The position numbers were made by a program, and so were the translations under genes. From positions 558,001-622,000 of the forward strand of contig NZ_KE136480.1 of NCBI RefSeq assembly GCF_000407165.1: a DNA stretch of 64,000 bases. The letters are read 5' to 3'. Numbering within the stretch: the stretch's first letter is position 1; every line of letters starts with the position of its first letter. Origin of the DNA: Enterococcus haemoperoxidus ATCC BAA-382 (lineage in GTDB: Bacteria; Bacillota; Bacilli; Lactobacillales; Enterococcaceae). This document shows, piece after piece, positions 26,531 to 35,663 of the stretch. The notes beneath the pieces are model-generated. The model searched no databases. It saw only the letters and a list, made by a program, of their open reading frames with translations, and had not been told where the DNA came from.

Positions 26531-27247
26531 TTATTCGACAGTTACCGTGGGGACAAACATATATCCTCTTGTCCGCACGGTACGAATATAATTGTTCCCT
26601 TGGCTATCTGTGCCTAATTTTATACGTAGCTTAAACACAACATTTGTTACCAGATATTGGTAGTTCTTACCTATTCTCTTACTTGTATCCCAAACTTTTT
26701 TATATAGTTCTTGATATGTTAGCGTTTCTCCTGCATTCTGCATCAATAACGTTAACATTTGGTATTCTGTATTTGTCAGCTCGATTTCTTCACGACCATT
26801 TTTGACTACACTTATATTCTGCGAATTAAGTCGTAATGAATCTACTGCCTTTTTATCTACTTGTTTTCCCTTATTAGGTGCAACGCTTTTTTTGACCAAG
26901 CTCAGCATACGTTTCAATTGAATAAATATAACTTCACTGTCTATATCATTTCTAGCAATGCCGTCAATTCCTAATTGTAAATACACCAAATCTGTCGTTT
27001 TCACTTTATTTTTTGTGATTAATAAAAGATAGCCTTTAAATAATTCTCTGACTTTTAAAATCAATTCATAACAATTTAAAGAAGTCCTATTTTCTGTTTC
27101 ATCTATAAGTAGGACATCCAAGCCTTCACTATTATGCTCAAAATCATCCCAGTGAATAATTTGAACTTGAAATTCAAGTTTTTTTAATACATCTAAATAC
27201 GGTCTGTCCGTATTTTTTGATGTAGAAAGAATACCGATAGAATACAT
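26531..27247 (-). CDS. Atypical response regulator with winged-helix domain (operon A)
   Basis: The 238-aa product has an N-terminal receiver-like domain (about 1-115) and an OmpR/PhoB-type winged helix (about 140-235) with IELTNTEYQMLTLLMQNAGETLTYQELY and IRTVRTRGYMF. The receiver lacks the acidic pair after beta-1 (ILSTSKN), so phosphorylation is doubtful; an Asp in LLIDE is kept. ATG at 27247 follows GGAGG by 8 nt. It has a paralogue at 48135-48884 in the same position before operon B. It probably controls the WxL operon that starts 116 bp downstream. A GTTCTA/TAGAAC repeat (27291-27308) lies just upstream, and the invertible segment 124 bp upstream. Confidence 0.88.
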   Translation of the reverse strand: MYSIGILSTSKNTDRPYLDVLKKLEFQVQIIHWDDFEHNSEGLDVLLIDETENRTSLNCYELILKVRELFKGYLLLITKNKVKTTDLVYLQLGIDGIARNDIDSEVIFIQLKRMLSLVKKSVAPNKGKQVDKKAVDSLRLNSQNISVVKNGREEIELTNTEYQMLTLLMQNAGETLTYQELYKKVWDTSKRIGKNYQYLVTNVVFKLRIKLGTDSQGNNYIRTVRTRGYMFVPTVTVE

Positions 27248-27290
27248 ACCTGTTCCTCCATTTTTCAATTAATTGTTTTTTTTTAAGATT

Positions 27291-27308
27291 GTTCTATTTT
27301 TTTAGAAC
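27291..27308. promoter_or_regulatory. Inverted repeat upstream of operon A regulator
   Basis: GTTCTA-N6-TAGAAC between the recombinase repeat and the regulator start. It is a candidate operator. Confidence 0.35.
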
Positions 27309-27370
27309 TCCAGTTGTTTTCTTTATTCTTCAACTCTTTTTTCGTGTATACTATCTTTATCTAAAGATCG

Positions 27371-27400
27371 TTTTTCCTAGAAGTATTCCTTCTAAGAAAA
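27371..27400 (+). repeat. Recombinase inverted repeat, left (IRL)
   Basis: The 30-bp sequence is the exact reverse complement of 28807-28836. Inside, CCTAGAAG and CTTCTAAG form arms around the spacer TATTC, the layout of a tyrosine-recombinase core site. Confidence 0.9.
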
Positions 27401-27437
27401 TGTATCTTTTTTCTTTATCTTTTCTATAGTTTATTAA

Positions 27438-27461
27438 TCGATTGACGATTTTTTGACGACT
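27438..27461 (+). other. Candidate arm-type binding sites, left
   Basis: Two direct TTGACGA copies. Similar TTGACGG and CTGACGG copies lie at the other end (28616-28635). They could bind the recombinase N-terminal domain. Confidence 0.35.
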
Positions 27462-27473
27462 AATACTTACAAC

Positions 27474-28595
27474 TTAGTGCCTTAGCTGAAGTTGTGTATC
27501 GATCAAAGAAATTGCTTTTTCCCTTGTTTCCCACAAAGAACCTGCGTAGGTATCTAAGGTCATTTTTGTGGATTTATGGCCTAGCAATTTACTCAAAGTA
27601 GCAATGTCGATACCTTGTTCGATACAGCGTGTGGCAAAGGTATGTCTGAGTACATGAAAGTGAATATTTTCCAGTTTGGCCTCTTTTGTCATCTTTTTAA
27701 AATGATGATTGATCAATCTTGGTTCCATATACTTATTTTTATGACTAATGACAAACTCACTTGTTGATCGTTCTTTCTTTTCCATAAGATAATCAGCTAA
27801 ATTCGCAGCAATTGGGATCTTTCTGATTGAGCTTTCAGTTTTTGGTGAACCAAAAATGATTTTAGTTTTTGTCTTTGAATTAGCGATCGATATTCGCTGA
27901 AGGGTTCTTTTAATACTGATCACTCGATTTTCTAAATCAACATCAGACCAAGTCAATCCACTAATTTCACCAATTCTAAGCCCTGTATACAAAGAAATGA
28001 TAACAGATGAACACGCTGTTTCTTGTAACGCAATTTTTTCCAATCTCTGCTGTTGTTCTATAGTTAAAACAAAGATTTCTTTCTTTTTTATTTTTGGTGA
28101 TACTATCGTGCTACACGGATTTTCAACGATTACTTTTTCTGAATACGCTTTGGATAAAGCACTTTTCAAAATCACATAGATATTATTGATCGTTGTGTTA
28201 CTAAGCCCTTTTCCTGATAAAGCTTTTAAAAACCATTCAATATCCCTGTCACTGAGTAATGTTAATTTTTTCCTACCCAATAAAGGAAAGATATGCTGTT
28301 TCATTTTTGAGTGGTACGACGAATGTGTTGATATCTTTATTTGCTCTCTAATCAATATGTTTAACCAGTAATTCATCCATTCCTCAACCGTGCCTTGAAA
28401 CAGCGATATTCGTCCTGATGTAGCACTATATTGCCCTTTTAGTAATTCCAATTGTTGTTTGACTTCAACGTATTTACTACCGTATACATAGCCATAAATT
28501 ATTTTTCCATGTTCACTGCGTGCTTTGCGGTAACGGCCTTCCCAGCGGCCATCTTTACGCTTATAAATATTTTCACCTTTTTTAGAAATAGTGAT
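27474..28595 (-). CDS. Tyrosine recombinase with arm-binding domain, non-AUG start
   Basis: The 373-codon frame encodes a Tn916/phage-type integrase. An AP2-like arm-binding domain is at the N-terminus (ENIYKRKDGRWEGRY), then the core-binding SAM-like domain, then the catalytic domain with Arg (TGLRIGEI), Lys (GSPKT), HxxR (HVLRHTFATR), His (LGHKS) and Tyr (TLDTYAG). All catalytic residues are intact. No ATG, GTG or TTG starts the full frame: where homologues begin, the codon is ATC (28595), after an in-frame TGA. The first usual start is TTG at 28451, which would drop the arm-binding domain. It is enclosed by 30-bp inverted repeats and is the likely invertase for them. Confidence 0.88.
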   Translation of the reverse strand: MTISKKGENIYKRKDGRWEGRYRKARSEHGKIIYGYVYGSKYVEVKQQLELLKGQYSATSGRISLFQGTVEEWMNYWLNILIREQIKISTHSSYHSKMKQHIFPLLGRKKLTLLSDRDIEWFLKALSGKGLSNTTINNIYVILKSALSKAYSEKVIVENPCSTIVSPKIKKKEIFVLTIEQQQRLEKIALQETACSSVIISLYTGLRIGEISGLTWSDVDLENRVISIKRTLQRISIANSKTKTKIIFGSPKTESSIRKIPIAANLADYLMEKKERSTSEFVISHKNKYMEPRLINHHFKKMTKEAKLENIHFHVLRHTFATRCIEQGIDIATLSKLLGHKSTKMTLDTYAGSLWETREKAISLIDTQLQLRH

Positions 28596-28615
28596 TCACT
28601 TCTTTCTGAAATTTT

Positions 28616-28637
28616 TTGACGGTACATCTGACGGCTA
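28616..28637 (+). other. Candidate arm-type binding sites, right
   Basis: TTGACGG and CTGACGG copies, in the same orientation as the left pair at 27438-27461. Confidence 0.35.
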
Positions 28638-28806
28638 AAAAGGAAATTCGAATTTTTTTAACGTTTTTCTAAATCAAAACACCATTATTTTTAAATTTAA
28701 ATTAAAAGAAATTCATAAAACACTCTAGACTTTCTTTCTTTTTTGTATTATCATCCTTAATATGAGGTGTTTTTGAAGAAAAATGACAAAAAAACAAATT
28801 TCTTGT

Positions 28807-28836
28807 TTTTCTTAGAAGGAATACTTCTAGGAAAAA
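28807..28836 (-). repeat. Recombinase inverted repeat, right (IRR)
   Basis: Exact reverse complement of 27371-27400; identity ends at both sides of the 30 bp. Confidence 0.9.
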
Positions 28837-28929
28837 TTATTCTCTATTTTATGATCATTACTCACTGAAATTTCTTTTTTTAGTTTTCGATAACAAAATC
28901 ATTTTATTATAAAAAAAAGATAAATTCTC

Positions 28930-28967
28930 AGCACTAAAGCGTTTTAATTCCGCCTTAGTGCTTTTTT
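28930..28967 (+). terminator. Terminator between invertible segment and LytTR gene
   Basis: AGCACTAAAGCG pairs with CGCCTTAGTGCT, then TTTTTT. It would stop rightward transcripts leaving the segment before they reach the LytTR gene. TATACT just after it (28972-28977) may be the -10 of the LytTR operon. Confidence 0.85.
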
Positions 28968-29016
28968 AGTTTATACTGTGGGTACTACTGAAAGAATAAA
29001 TACGGGGGACCGCATC

Positions 29017-29766
29017 ATGCTAAACACTATTTCTGTTTATGTCATCGAAGACCAGATTGCTTATCGTTCTGAATTACAAAAATATATTAGTTCCTTAAAC
29101 AGCCCTAACGATGACAATAATTATAAAATTATTCCAATTGAAAATTTTGTTGATTTTCATACCGATGTAAAAAATTTAAACATAAAAGACAATGATATTT
29201 TTTTGATTGATATCGATTTAAACTTATCATTTACTGGAATCGACCTTGCTAAACTGATTCGAACAAAAAATGATCTTTGTTTTATTGTATTTTTAACTAA
29301 TTTAAGTGATAAAGGTATCGATGTTATCAATCAAAATATCAATGCTACTTCCTATCTTTTAAAAGGAACCACTTTAGATACAGTTCGCGTAAAAAAACTA
29401 TTTGCTTCTATTCAATCTGATATAAACGCACGCATACATAATGAAGAAGGGTACTTAACCTTGAAAAAAGCTGGTGAAACAATTTATTTAAAATATGCAG
29501 ATATTCTTTATATTCAAACCATCACCGGGGTTCGAAATATGTTGATGGTTAAGACAATCAATTCAGAAGAGATAGTAGATGGCACCCTCAATAAACTGAA
29601 GAAAAAGATACAGTCACCCTATTTTTATATTGGATTGCGGTCGTTTATTATTAATCTCTCACATATTTCTTCACTAAATTATTTACTTGGGCTTGTGATA
29701 TTTGATGAGGGAACTGAATTGGATGTAGGGGAAAAAATCGTTTATAAACTGAAAAAAAGTTTATAA
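29017..29766 (+). CDS. AgrA-like LytTR response regulator (module A)
   Basis: The 249-aa protein has a canonical receiver: acidic pair in VIEDQ, phospho-acceptor in LIDIDLN, Thr in VFLTN and Lys in YLLKGT. A C-terminal LytTR DNA-binding domain (about 140-245) has YADILYIQT and RSFIINLSHI. AgrA-family proteins bind direct repeats and activate surface or peptide genes. The ATG at 29017 has GGGGGA 8 nt upstream; an earlier GTG is unlikely. It forms an operon with the kinase 42 bp downstream. Its paralogue is at 49406-50179. No agrB or agrD-like gene is nearby, so its signal is unknown. Confidence 0.92.
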   Translation: MLNTISVYVIEDQIAYRSELQKYISSLNSPNDDNNYKIIPIENFVDFHTDVKNLNIKDNDIFLIDIDLNLSFTGIDLAKLIRTKNDLCFIVFLTNLSDKGIDVINQNINATSYLLKGTTLDTVRVKKLFASIQSDINARIHNEEGYLTLKKAGETIYLKYADILYIQTITGVRNMLMVKTINSEEIVDGTLNKLKKKIQSPYFYIGLRSFIINLSHISSLNYLLGLVIFDEGTELDVGEKIVYKLKKSL

Positions 29767-29808
29767 ATCAAAATAGGCAGGAATATTCCTATAGAGAAAG
29801 GAGCATCT

Positions 29809-31104
29809 ATGGAAGCATACTTATGGAGTTTTTTACTTTCTATCAATTTTCTACAAGTTTGTTGGCTTATAGGATATAAAAATTTTTATTTTTTAAATAA
29901 ATCTATTTTTCTTACGTGTTACCTTATTATTTTTATTGTGGTAACGTTATCCTATCGACATATTAATTTATTTGGTTTTTTAATTTTATTTATTTTTATT
30001 GAAAATTGCTTCATTTATCAACGTTTTAGAAAATGGAGTATGGTTGCCTTTTTTTATCTTTTAAAAAATGCTTTGATGATTCTCTCTTGGTTATTTACTT
30101 GGCATCTATTCCACTTTTTTTGGCGGAACAACTATCTAGACTCACATCTACACGATACGTTCAAGCCTGTTGTATTGCTTCTTCAACAACTATTGCTTTT
30201 TACCTTGATTCAGCTTTGTCTTTGGTTGAATAATAAATATTCGATCTTGACTTCAATCTCCCAACTTCAAAAAAAATATACATTGCTTTCTATATTTTCT
30301 CAGATTATACTTTTGCTTCTCAACATTCTCAAACGAGAGAATCGTATAGAAATGGACTATGAATCCTACTTTTATCTTACGTTCATTCTATTAGCACTAT
30401 CTGCAGTATTTAGCTTTACAGTCTATCTTATTAGCCACTATTATCAGCAGCAGCAACAGATTTACTATCTTTCTAAAAAATCCTTAGAAGAATCAAATAA
30501 AGTCTCTTTAGCACATGAATTTCAACATGATTATCGCAACATCTTATTAAGTTTGAACACTTATCTTAGTCAAAACAATATTGAACAAGCTCGTGCTTAT
30601 CTTACTTCTATTACTAATTATTCAAGTTCTTTAACGAGTGAAAATTTTGTCTCACAAATTTCTATCGTGAACATTCTGCCTGTTCAAGGTCTGCTTATAA
30701 ATTTTTTTGAACAATGTAAAAAAAATAATATTGCGGTTTATTTTTCAGCAAATCAGCAACTCTCAGAACTAGATATCTCAATCGATCTCATAGATTTCAT
30801 TCGTTGTCTATCCATTCTTTTAGATAACGCAGTTGAAGCTTCACTAGGTAAAAACTCAGCTTCTATCCATGTAACTTTTGAGAAAAAAAAACAACGCCTT
30901 GTAGTTGAAGTAAGTAATCCTTATGAAGGCGAGCTCATTCTTAGTAACGTTCTTAAAAAAAATTTCACAACCAAAAAGAACCATCAAGGAAAAGGTCTTT
31001 ATATTTTTACTAAACTGCTCAAACAATACGAAGATGCCCATTACTCTTTTAAGCAAGATAATGATGCTTTCATCGCAATGTTTTCGTTACCGAAAAATAG
31101 TTGA
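29809..31104 (+). CDS. AgrC-like GHKL sensor histidine kinase (module A)
   Basis: The 431-aa protein has about six membrane helices (to about residue 215), a dimerisation part with HDYRNILLSL holding the phospho-His, and a GHKL ATPase domain with LLDNAVEAS (N-box) and GKGLYIFTKLL (G-box). It would phosphorylate the LytTR regulator encoded just upstream. AgrC-type kinases sense peptides through the membrane domain, but no peptide or processing gene is seen here. The RBS AAAGGAG lies 7 nt before the ATG. It is a close paralogue of 50183-51475. Confidence 0.92.
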   Translation: MEAYLWSFLLSINFLQVCWLIGYKNFYFLNKSIFLTCYLIIFIVVTLSYRHINLFGFLILFIFIENCFIYQRFRKWSMVAFFYLLKNALMILSWLFTWHLFHFFWRNNYLDSHLHDTFKPVVLLLQQLLLFTLIQLCLWLNNKYSILTSISQLQKKYTLLSIFSQIILLLLNILKRENRIEMDYESYFYLTFILLALSAVFSFTVYLISHYYQQQQQIYYLSKKSLEESNKVSLAHEFQHDYRNILLSLNTYLSQNNIEQARAYLTSITNYSSSLTSENFVSQISIVNILPVQGLLINFFEQCKKNNIAVYFSANQQLSELDISIDLIDFIRCLSILLDNAVEASLGKNSASIHVTFEKKKQRLVVEVSNPYEGELILSNVLKKNFTTKKNHQGKGLYIFTKLLKQYEDAHYSFKQDNDAFIAMFSLPKNS

Positions 31105-31113
31105 TTTTTCCAT

Positions 31114-31159
31114 AAAAAAAGTGCCTACTCTGTAATACACAGAATAAGGCACTTTTTTT
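31114..31159. terminator. Terminator between module A kinase and M20 peptidase
   Basis: AAAAAAAGTGCCT pairs with AGGCACTTTTTTT with an inner CTCTG/CAGA stem; it serves both converging genes. Confidence 0.88.
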
Positions 31160-31180
31160 GTTCTATTTTTGATTTAATGC

Positions 31181-32326
31181 TTAATTTAAATATGTCGTTG
31201 CCATTTCTTTATAAATATCCACCATTTCCAAATAATTATCCACATCCACATACTCATCTACTTGGTGAGGCGTTTCATTACCGGGACCAAAGATAATTAC
31301 CGGGAAAGCTTGTTTGCCTTTGGTAAATTCAGCAGCATCCGTCGTTCCAGACACGCCAACCATTGGAATATCGACATTGACTTGTTTTTTTGCTACTTGT
31401 TGGGCGATTTTTGCGATATCAGAATCTTTTTCGCTTTTAACTGAAATTTTATTTGCTTCGATACTTAACGTTAAATGATACGTATCTTTTTTGTTTAGTT
31501 CATCGATCAGTTCATTCATTTTTTTGATCACAAGATCATTATCATAACCTGGGATCGTTCTGATATTTCCTTGAAGACTGGCTTCACTTGGAATACTGTT
31601 GATTTGTTCCCCACCAGAAATCATCGTTACATTATAGATAAAATCGCCTAAGACATCATCTGTGTGGATTTCACTGCGAAATAATTGGTTTGCTCTTGTG
31701 TAAAAGTCATTCAAATGATCGATTGCATTTACACCTAGTTGAGGCATTGAGCTGTGGGCATTTTTACCAAGTGATGCTACTTTAAAGTTAATCGATCCTT
31801 TGTGAGCATAGACGATACCCGCATAGCCTGATGGTTCACCGATCACCATTGAAGTCACATCATCCACGTAGCCTTCTTTGGTTAATTGTTCGGCTCCTAA
31901 TTCGCCGACTTCTTCACCCACTGTGGCGATTAAACGTAAACGTCCGTTAAAATCTGCTTTTTCTTCTTTTAATTCAATCATTGCAATTGCCATAGCGGCT
32001 AACCCACTCTTCATATCACAAGTGCCGCGACCATACATCTTGCCATCACGAATTTCAGGTTTGAACGGATCAGAGGTCCAGTCAGAAACATTTCCTGCTG
32101 AAACGACATCCATATGTCCTGAAAATGCTAAGACTTTTTCACTATTTTTATTACCGATTTCAACAATTAGGTTATCACGGTCTTTGTCATATTCTAAAAA
32201 GCTTGAGTCGATCCCGTGTTTTTTGAATAGTTTGCTTAAATACTCAGCAACTTCTTTTTCATTGCCATTGACTGATTTGATTGCAACAATGTCTTTTAGG
32301 ATTTGGATTTTTTCTTGTTTTTCCAT
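31181..32326 (-). CDS. ArgE/DapE-family M20 deacylase
   Basis: The 381-aa M20 metalloenzyme has SGHMDVV (first metal His and Asp), GRGTCDMKSG (bridging Asp), GEEVGELGAE (catalytic and metal Glu), and a C-terminal HQVDEYV metal His. It belongs to the ArgE/DapE family; succinyl-diaminopimelate or N-acyl amino acid deacylation is likely, the exact substrate is not certain. The ATG follows AAGAAGG. It is bounded by terminators on both sides and has no WxL link, so it is either an old backbone gene between the two modules or a passenger. Confidence 0.88.
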   Translation of the reverse strand: MEKQEKIQILKDIVAIKSVNGNEKEVAEYLSKLFKKHGIDSSFLEYDKDRDNLIVEIGNKNSEKVLAFSGHMDVVSAGNVSDWTSDPFKPEIRDGKMYGRGTCDMKSGLAAMAIAMIELKEEKADFNGRLRLIATVGEEVGELGAEQLTKEGYVDDVTSMVIGEPSGYAGIVYAHKGSINFKVASLGKNAHSSMPQLGVNAIDHLNDFYTRANQLFRSEIHTDDVLGDFIYNVTMISGGEQINSIPSEASLQGNIRTIPGYDNDLVIKKMNELIDELNKKDTYHLTLSIEANKISVKSEKDSDIAKIAQQVAKKQVNVDIPMVGVSGTTDAAEFTKGKQAFPVIIFGPGNETPHQVDEYVDVDNYLEMVDIYKEMATTYLN

Positions 32327-32460
32327 TATGTTGGCCTTCTTTCATTTGATTCATTCAGTTTCTCATCGTGTGTGAAAAAAACTGGATAAATTTGCTTACA
32401 GGTTAACTATACACCTAAATGGAAAATTCGTTAAATAAAAGATGTGCTTTATTATAAGGA

Positions 32461-32516
32461 AAAACCTCTACAGCCATTTTTCGATATTTTAACCGAACCT
32501 TTACTGTAGAGGTTTA
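32461..32516. terminator. Terminator between M20 gene and WxL operon B
   Basis: AAAACCTCTACAG pairs with CTGTAGAGGTTTA across a 30-nt loop; it ends the long leftward operon B. Confidence 0.75.
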
Positions 32517-32555
32517 TTTTATCCTATCGAGAAACAAAGCTTCAAGTTTTCAGCA

Positions 32556-35500
32556 TTAAGGTGTTTGCTCTACTTGCCATAAAATCGTGGCACGGTAACT
32601 ACCTGCTTGTAACACTTCTCCAGATGGGACTTCTAGAAATAAGCCTGATTCATTCTTATCCCACTCATTACTTACGTTGTACTGTCCGTTCACTTCATGA
32701 GTTCTTTCTGCTACCGATTGCGGCTCATTTTCTGATAAAACAACTGTTTTTTCGTCACTTACCTTATAATGAATGGCAGAAGGTAACGTTTTGCTGGAAT
32801 CTTCTTGGCTGGTCAATGGTTTCTTCAACGTTGCTGTTAAATTCCATGCACCGCCGTTTTTGCGGTTATCCCAAACGATCAATGGTTTGTCATACTTCGC
32901 TTTCTCCACTTTGATAAATGGGATTCCTAGTGATTTACGTCCAAAATTCAAGAAGTTTGGGGAAGACTGTACGAATAGCATTCCTTTAAATTCATATTCA
33001 ATGGTTCTATCCTCATGGAGTAATTGAATTGCCTCTTCATTCTCTGGTGCTTTGACTAATTGATAATGTTGCGCTTCTATATCTTTAATCACCTTTTTTA
33101 GTTGCTTATCTTCTTTTAGATTTAAGAATGAACCCACTTCACCTTCAAAGACAAGTGGCTCACTTATCTGTTCCTGCCCCTCAATTACAAAGTTGACTAC
33201 TAGTTTGGAGATCATTTTTTTTATTGTAAGCTGAAAAGAGTTATTGTCATTTTGTTCTGCCCCATCCATGACAACCTTTAACTTATCATTTACATTCACA
33301 GATAGTACAACATCTTTTGTAGCATATCCTGTATAAAGAACCTCATCGGTCATTACATTTTTTATTTCAAACGTATGTTGCGCATATAAGTCGATGGGTG
33401 TCTCTTTATTTTTTTGCTCGGCATGAAGATTAAAATACCCGCTACTAGTTGGATCAAAGGGCCTTATTTCTGTTTTATCTTGATCAATTCGGACAATAGA
33501 ATTACCAACTAATCTTAAATTATTTTGCTGCTTCTGCCCTATAAATGTCATTTCATAATTTCCCGTTAAGAATTCAGGTGCTTCTTTTGCATTGTACGTC
33601 ACTTGGTTATCATGAATTACTAATTCACTTATTCCATGTTTAAATTCTGGGATTCGTCCGACAAACTGGTTTTCGTTAAGTAATAATTTGTTCAATTTGG
33701 TTAGTCTACTTAGACCGGCAGGAATGGCCCCCCTAAAATAATTTTTAGAGATATCTACTTCCTTCAATTTTAATAAATTTCCAATTGTTACTGGCAGCTC
33801 TCCTTCCAGCTTTTTTTCTTTTACTTGTAGCGTTTGTAAATTAGCCAACCAGTCAATATTTTTGGGAATAAATTGATTTGGAAACGATGTAGACTCTGAA
33901 TTTAAATTAATAGCAGTGATCGCCAGTAAATCAGATTGAAAAACAGTCTTTTTATCAATTGCTTTTGGTGCTAATTGTCGATCAATCTCGTCAATCAGCC
34001 AGTTTTGATTGTCAAAATCTGAACGACTCACCGTTTTATTTAGCACATTTACTTTGACTTTCATTCTCTTTTTCCGATTTGGATCCAACATACTGGTCAA
34101 AGTGACAGCCACTTCTTTTTCTCCTGGTTCGTTAAATTCCATATATTGATCAAAAGATGCAGACACTTGGTCACCTTCTAACAAGCTCTTTGCATTAGTT
34201 ACAAATTCATTGGCATCTAACGTCTCCGTTGTACTTCCTAAATGGATACCAATCCCAGATTTTACCTCCCCAAAAGGACCTCCGCCTTGAATAGCGTTAT
34301 TCATACTAGTTTCTTCATAATATTGATTCCCAGACTTCCATCTAGCACTTACCTTTAAAGGGAGCTCATATCTATTACTTGCACTATCATAGCGTTCTTC
34401 TAGTTTGTTTTTATCATAATCTGTCCCTTTAAATTCTATTCTAATGGTATTGTTTGCTAAGCTTTTTAAGGGCTCTTTTGATATAGAGATAAGAGCCATC
34501 GACTTATTGGGTATAAACACGTTAAATTTATTGGTTATATTATAGTTGTTCTTATCATAAATTTTGAAATCACTGGAAGCTAACTCTTTGTATACGCTTT
34601 TCTCATCTTCTATCACAAACAGGAGCCCTTCCTCTGGATAAGCATTTGGGTAAGCAGAGTACACGGCCTCGTTGATTGTGTAAGATACCCCAATGTCATT
34701 GATATTATCATGTCCTTCAATCTCAGGAGCACTGTAATATGGTGTAAAAGGGAACCGTACATCGGGCTGCAAAAATGTAGAGACTCCACCTGCTGTACCA
34801 TACCTTCTTATTTTAAATTTTGCATTTTGTTCATTTCTTACCACAGAGAAGAAAAAAGCCTTTGTCCATCTAGCAGGTTCAAGTGAATTATCCCGATAAT
34901 AAGGTGGGATAACGCCCAGTAACTTCTCCCCATCAATAATAAATTCTCTAGTAGACGGGGCGTAGGAAAATGGTCTGTCATATTCACCAGTGGATGCATT
35001 GGTTGTTATAGAATTTTTTAGATAAAATTGTTTTTCTAAAGCAACTGGATCGACTCCAACAAAACCATATTTTTCAGCAGGTGTATTGTCTGGATCAGTC
35101 CAGTCCCAAAACGCTCCCGTTACCTCTATGGGTAGCCCAAGATAAATATTGTTGACGCTTTCTCTATTATCCATGTAAACTAACTGAGTCCTAAAATGAT
35201 ACTTATCTTTATTCGCAAAAGTGTGATCACCTATTGCTATAGAGCCATTTTCATTTAATGTAATAGTAAAGAAGCCAGCACCCGATCCTGAAGCCTCTGG
35301 TCCTATCAACATCTCAAATTTTAGGGCTAACAGTCTGCCTTTATAACTCGCAACTCTATTATAAAAAAAGATATCTCCTTTTTTATATCTAACCCGGTTA
35401 ATATCGTTACTTGGAAATAATGGAGCCCCATTAGCCCATCTTATATCCTTTCGTGGATCATTACCAAAATACTGTGGTCGAATGACTGGTCGGTCTGGTG

Positions 35501-35663
35501 GAAAATTGGCGTCCCCCGTTGCAGGCGTTCCATTCTCATTAATAACATTAATAATCGCACCATCTACTGTTTTCGAAAAAAAGGCTACTTCAAACAGACC
35601 GAGTAGTATAATACTTGCAAGTATTAGAAGTAATTGTTTTTTTGCTTCTCTACTTATTATCAT
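32556..35663 (-). CDS. Giant WxL protein with leucine-rich repeats
   Basis: The 1035-aa protein has a membrane-type signal sequence, a long beta-rich N-terminal region, and a short plant-like LRR set (about 610-710) with LKEVDISKNYFRGAIP and LNKLLLNENQFVGRIP. A MucBP-like segment (KLVVNFVIEGQEQI) and a WxL domain follow: GGAWNLTATLKK and end ILWQVEQTP. The last ~130 residues are nearly the same as those of the two upstream giants. It is the last gene of operon B. A strong GAAGGAG site precedes the ATG. Probably an adhesin; ligand unknown. Confidence 0.9.
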   Translation of the reverse strand: MIISREAKKQLLLILASIILLGLFEVAFFSKTVDGAIINVINENGTPATGDANFPPDRPVIRPQYFGNDPRKDIRWANGAPLFPSNDINRVRYKKGDIFFYNRVASYKGRLLALKFEMLIGPEASGSGAGFFTITLNENGSIAIGDHTFANKDKYHFRTQLVYMDNRESVNNIYLGLPIEVTGAFWDWTDPDNTPAEKYGFVGVDPVALEKQFYLKNSITTNASTGEYDRPFSYAPSTREFIIDGEKLLGVIPPYYRDNSLEPARWTKAFFFSVVRNEQNAKFKIRRYGTAGGVSTFLQPDVRFPFTPYYSAPEIEGHDNINDIGVSYTINEAVYSAYPNAYPEEGLLFVIEDEKSVYKELASSDFKIYDKNNYNITNKFNVFIPNKSMALISISKEPLKSLANNTIRIEFKGTDYDKNKLEERYDSASNRYELPLKVSARWKSGNQYYEETSMNNAIQGGGPFGEVKSGIGIHLGSTTETLDANEFVTNAKSLLEGDQVSASFDQYMEFNEPGEKEVAVTLTSMLDPNRKKRMKVKVNVLNKTVSRSDFDNQNWLIDEIDRQLAPKAIDKKTVFQSDLLAITAINLNSESTSFPNQFIPKNIDWLANLQTLQVKEKKLEGELPVTIGNLLKLKEVDISKNYFRGAIPAGLSRLTKLNKLLLNENQFVGRIPEFKHGISELVIHDNQVTYNAKEAPEFLTGNYEMTFIGQKQQNNLRLVGNSIVRIDQDKTEIRPFDPTSSGYFNLHAEQKNKETPIDLYAQHTFEIKNVMTDEVLYTGYATKDVVLSVNVNDKLKVVMDGAEQNDNNSFQLTIKKMISKLVVNFVIEGQEQISEPLVFEGEVGSFLNLKEDKQLKKVIKDIEAQHYQLVKAPENEEAIQLLHEDRTIEYEFKGMLFVQSSPNFLNFGRKSLGIPFIKVEKAKYDKPLIVWDNRKNGGAWNLTATLKKPLTSQEDSSKTLPSAIHYKVSDEKTVVLSENEPQSVAERTHEVNGQYNVSNEWDKNESGLFLEVPSGEVLQAGSYRATILWQVEQTP

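Larger units (their letters stand above)
27371..28836. mobile_element. Putative invertible segment carrying its own tyrosine recombinase
   Basis: The segment is closed by perfect 30-bp inverted repeats and holds only the recombinase gene. It lies in the intergenic region between the two divergent regulators of module A; the matching gap in module B (48885-49405) has no such insert. Inversion is inferred from the repeat orientation and asymmetric spacer; a self-mobile unit is the other possibility. Confidence 0.65.

Noticed and set aside
27371-28836. Ordinary integrated phage or ICE remnant with att sites
   Set aside because: att sites would be direct repeats around more cargo; here the sites are inverted and hold only the recombinase. 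Kept as a weaker alternative.
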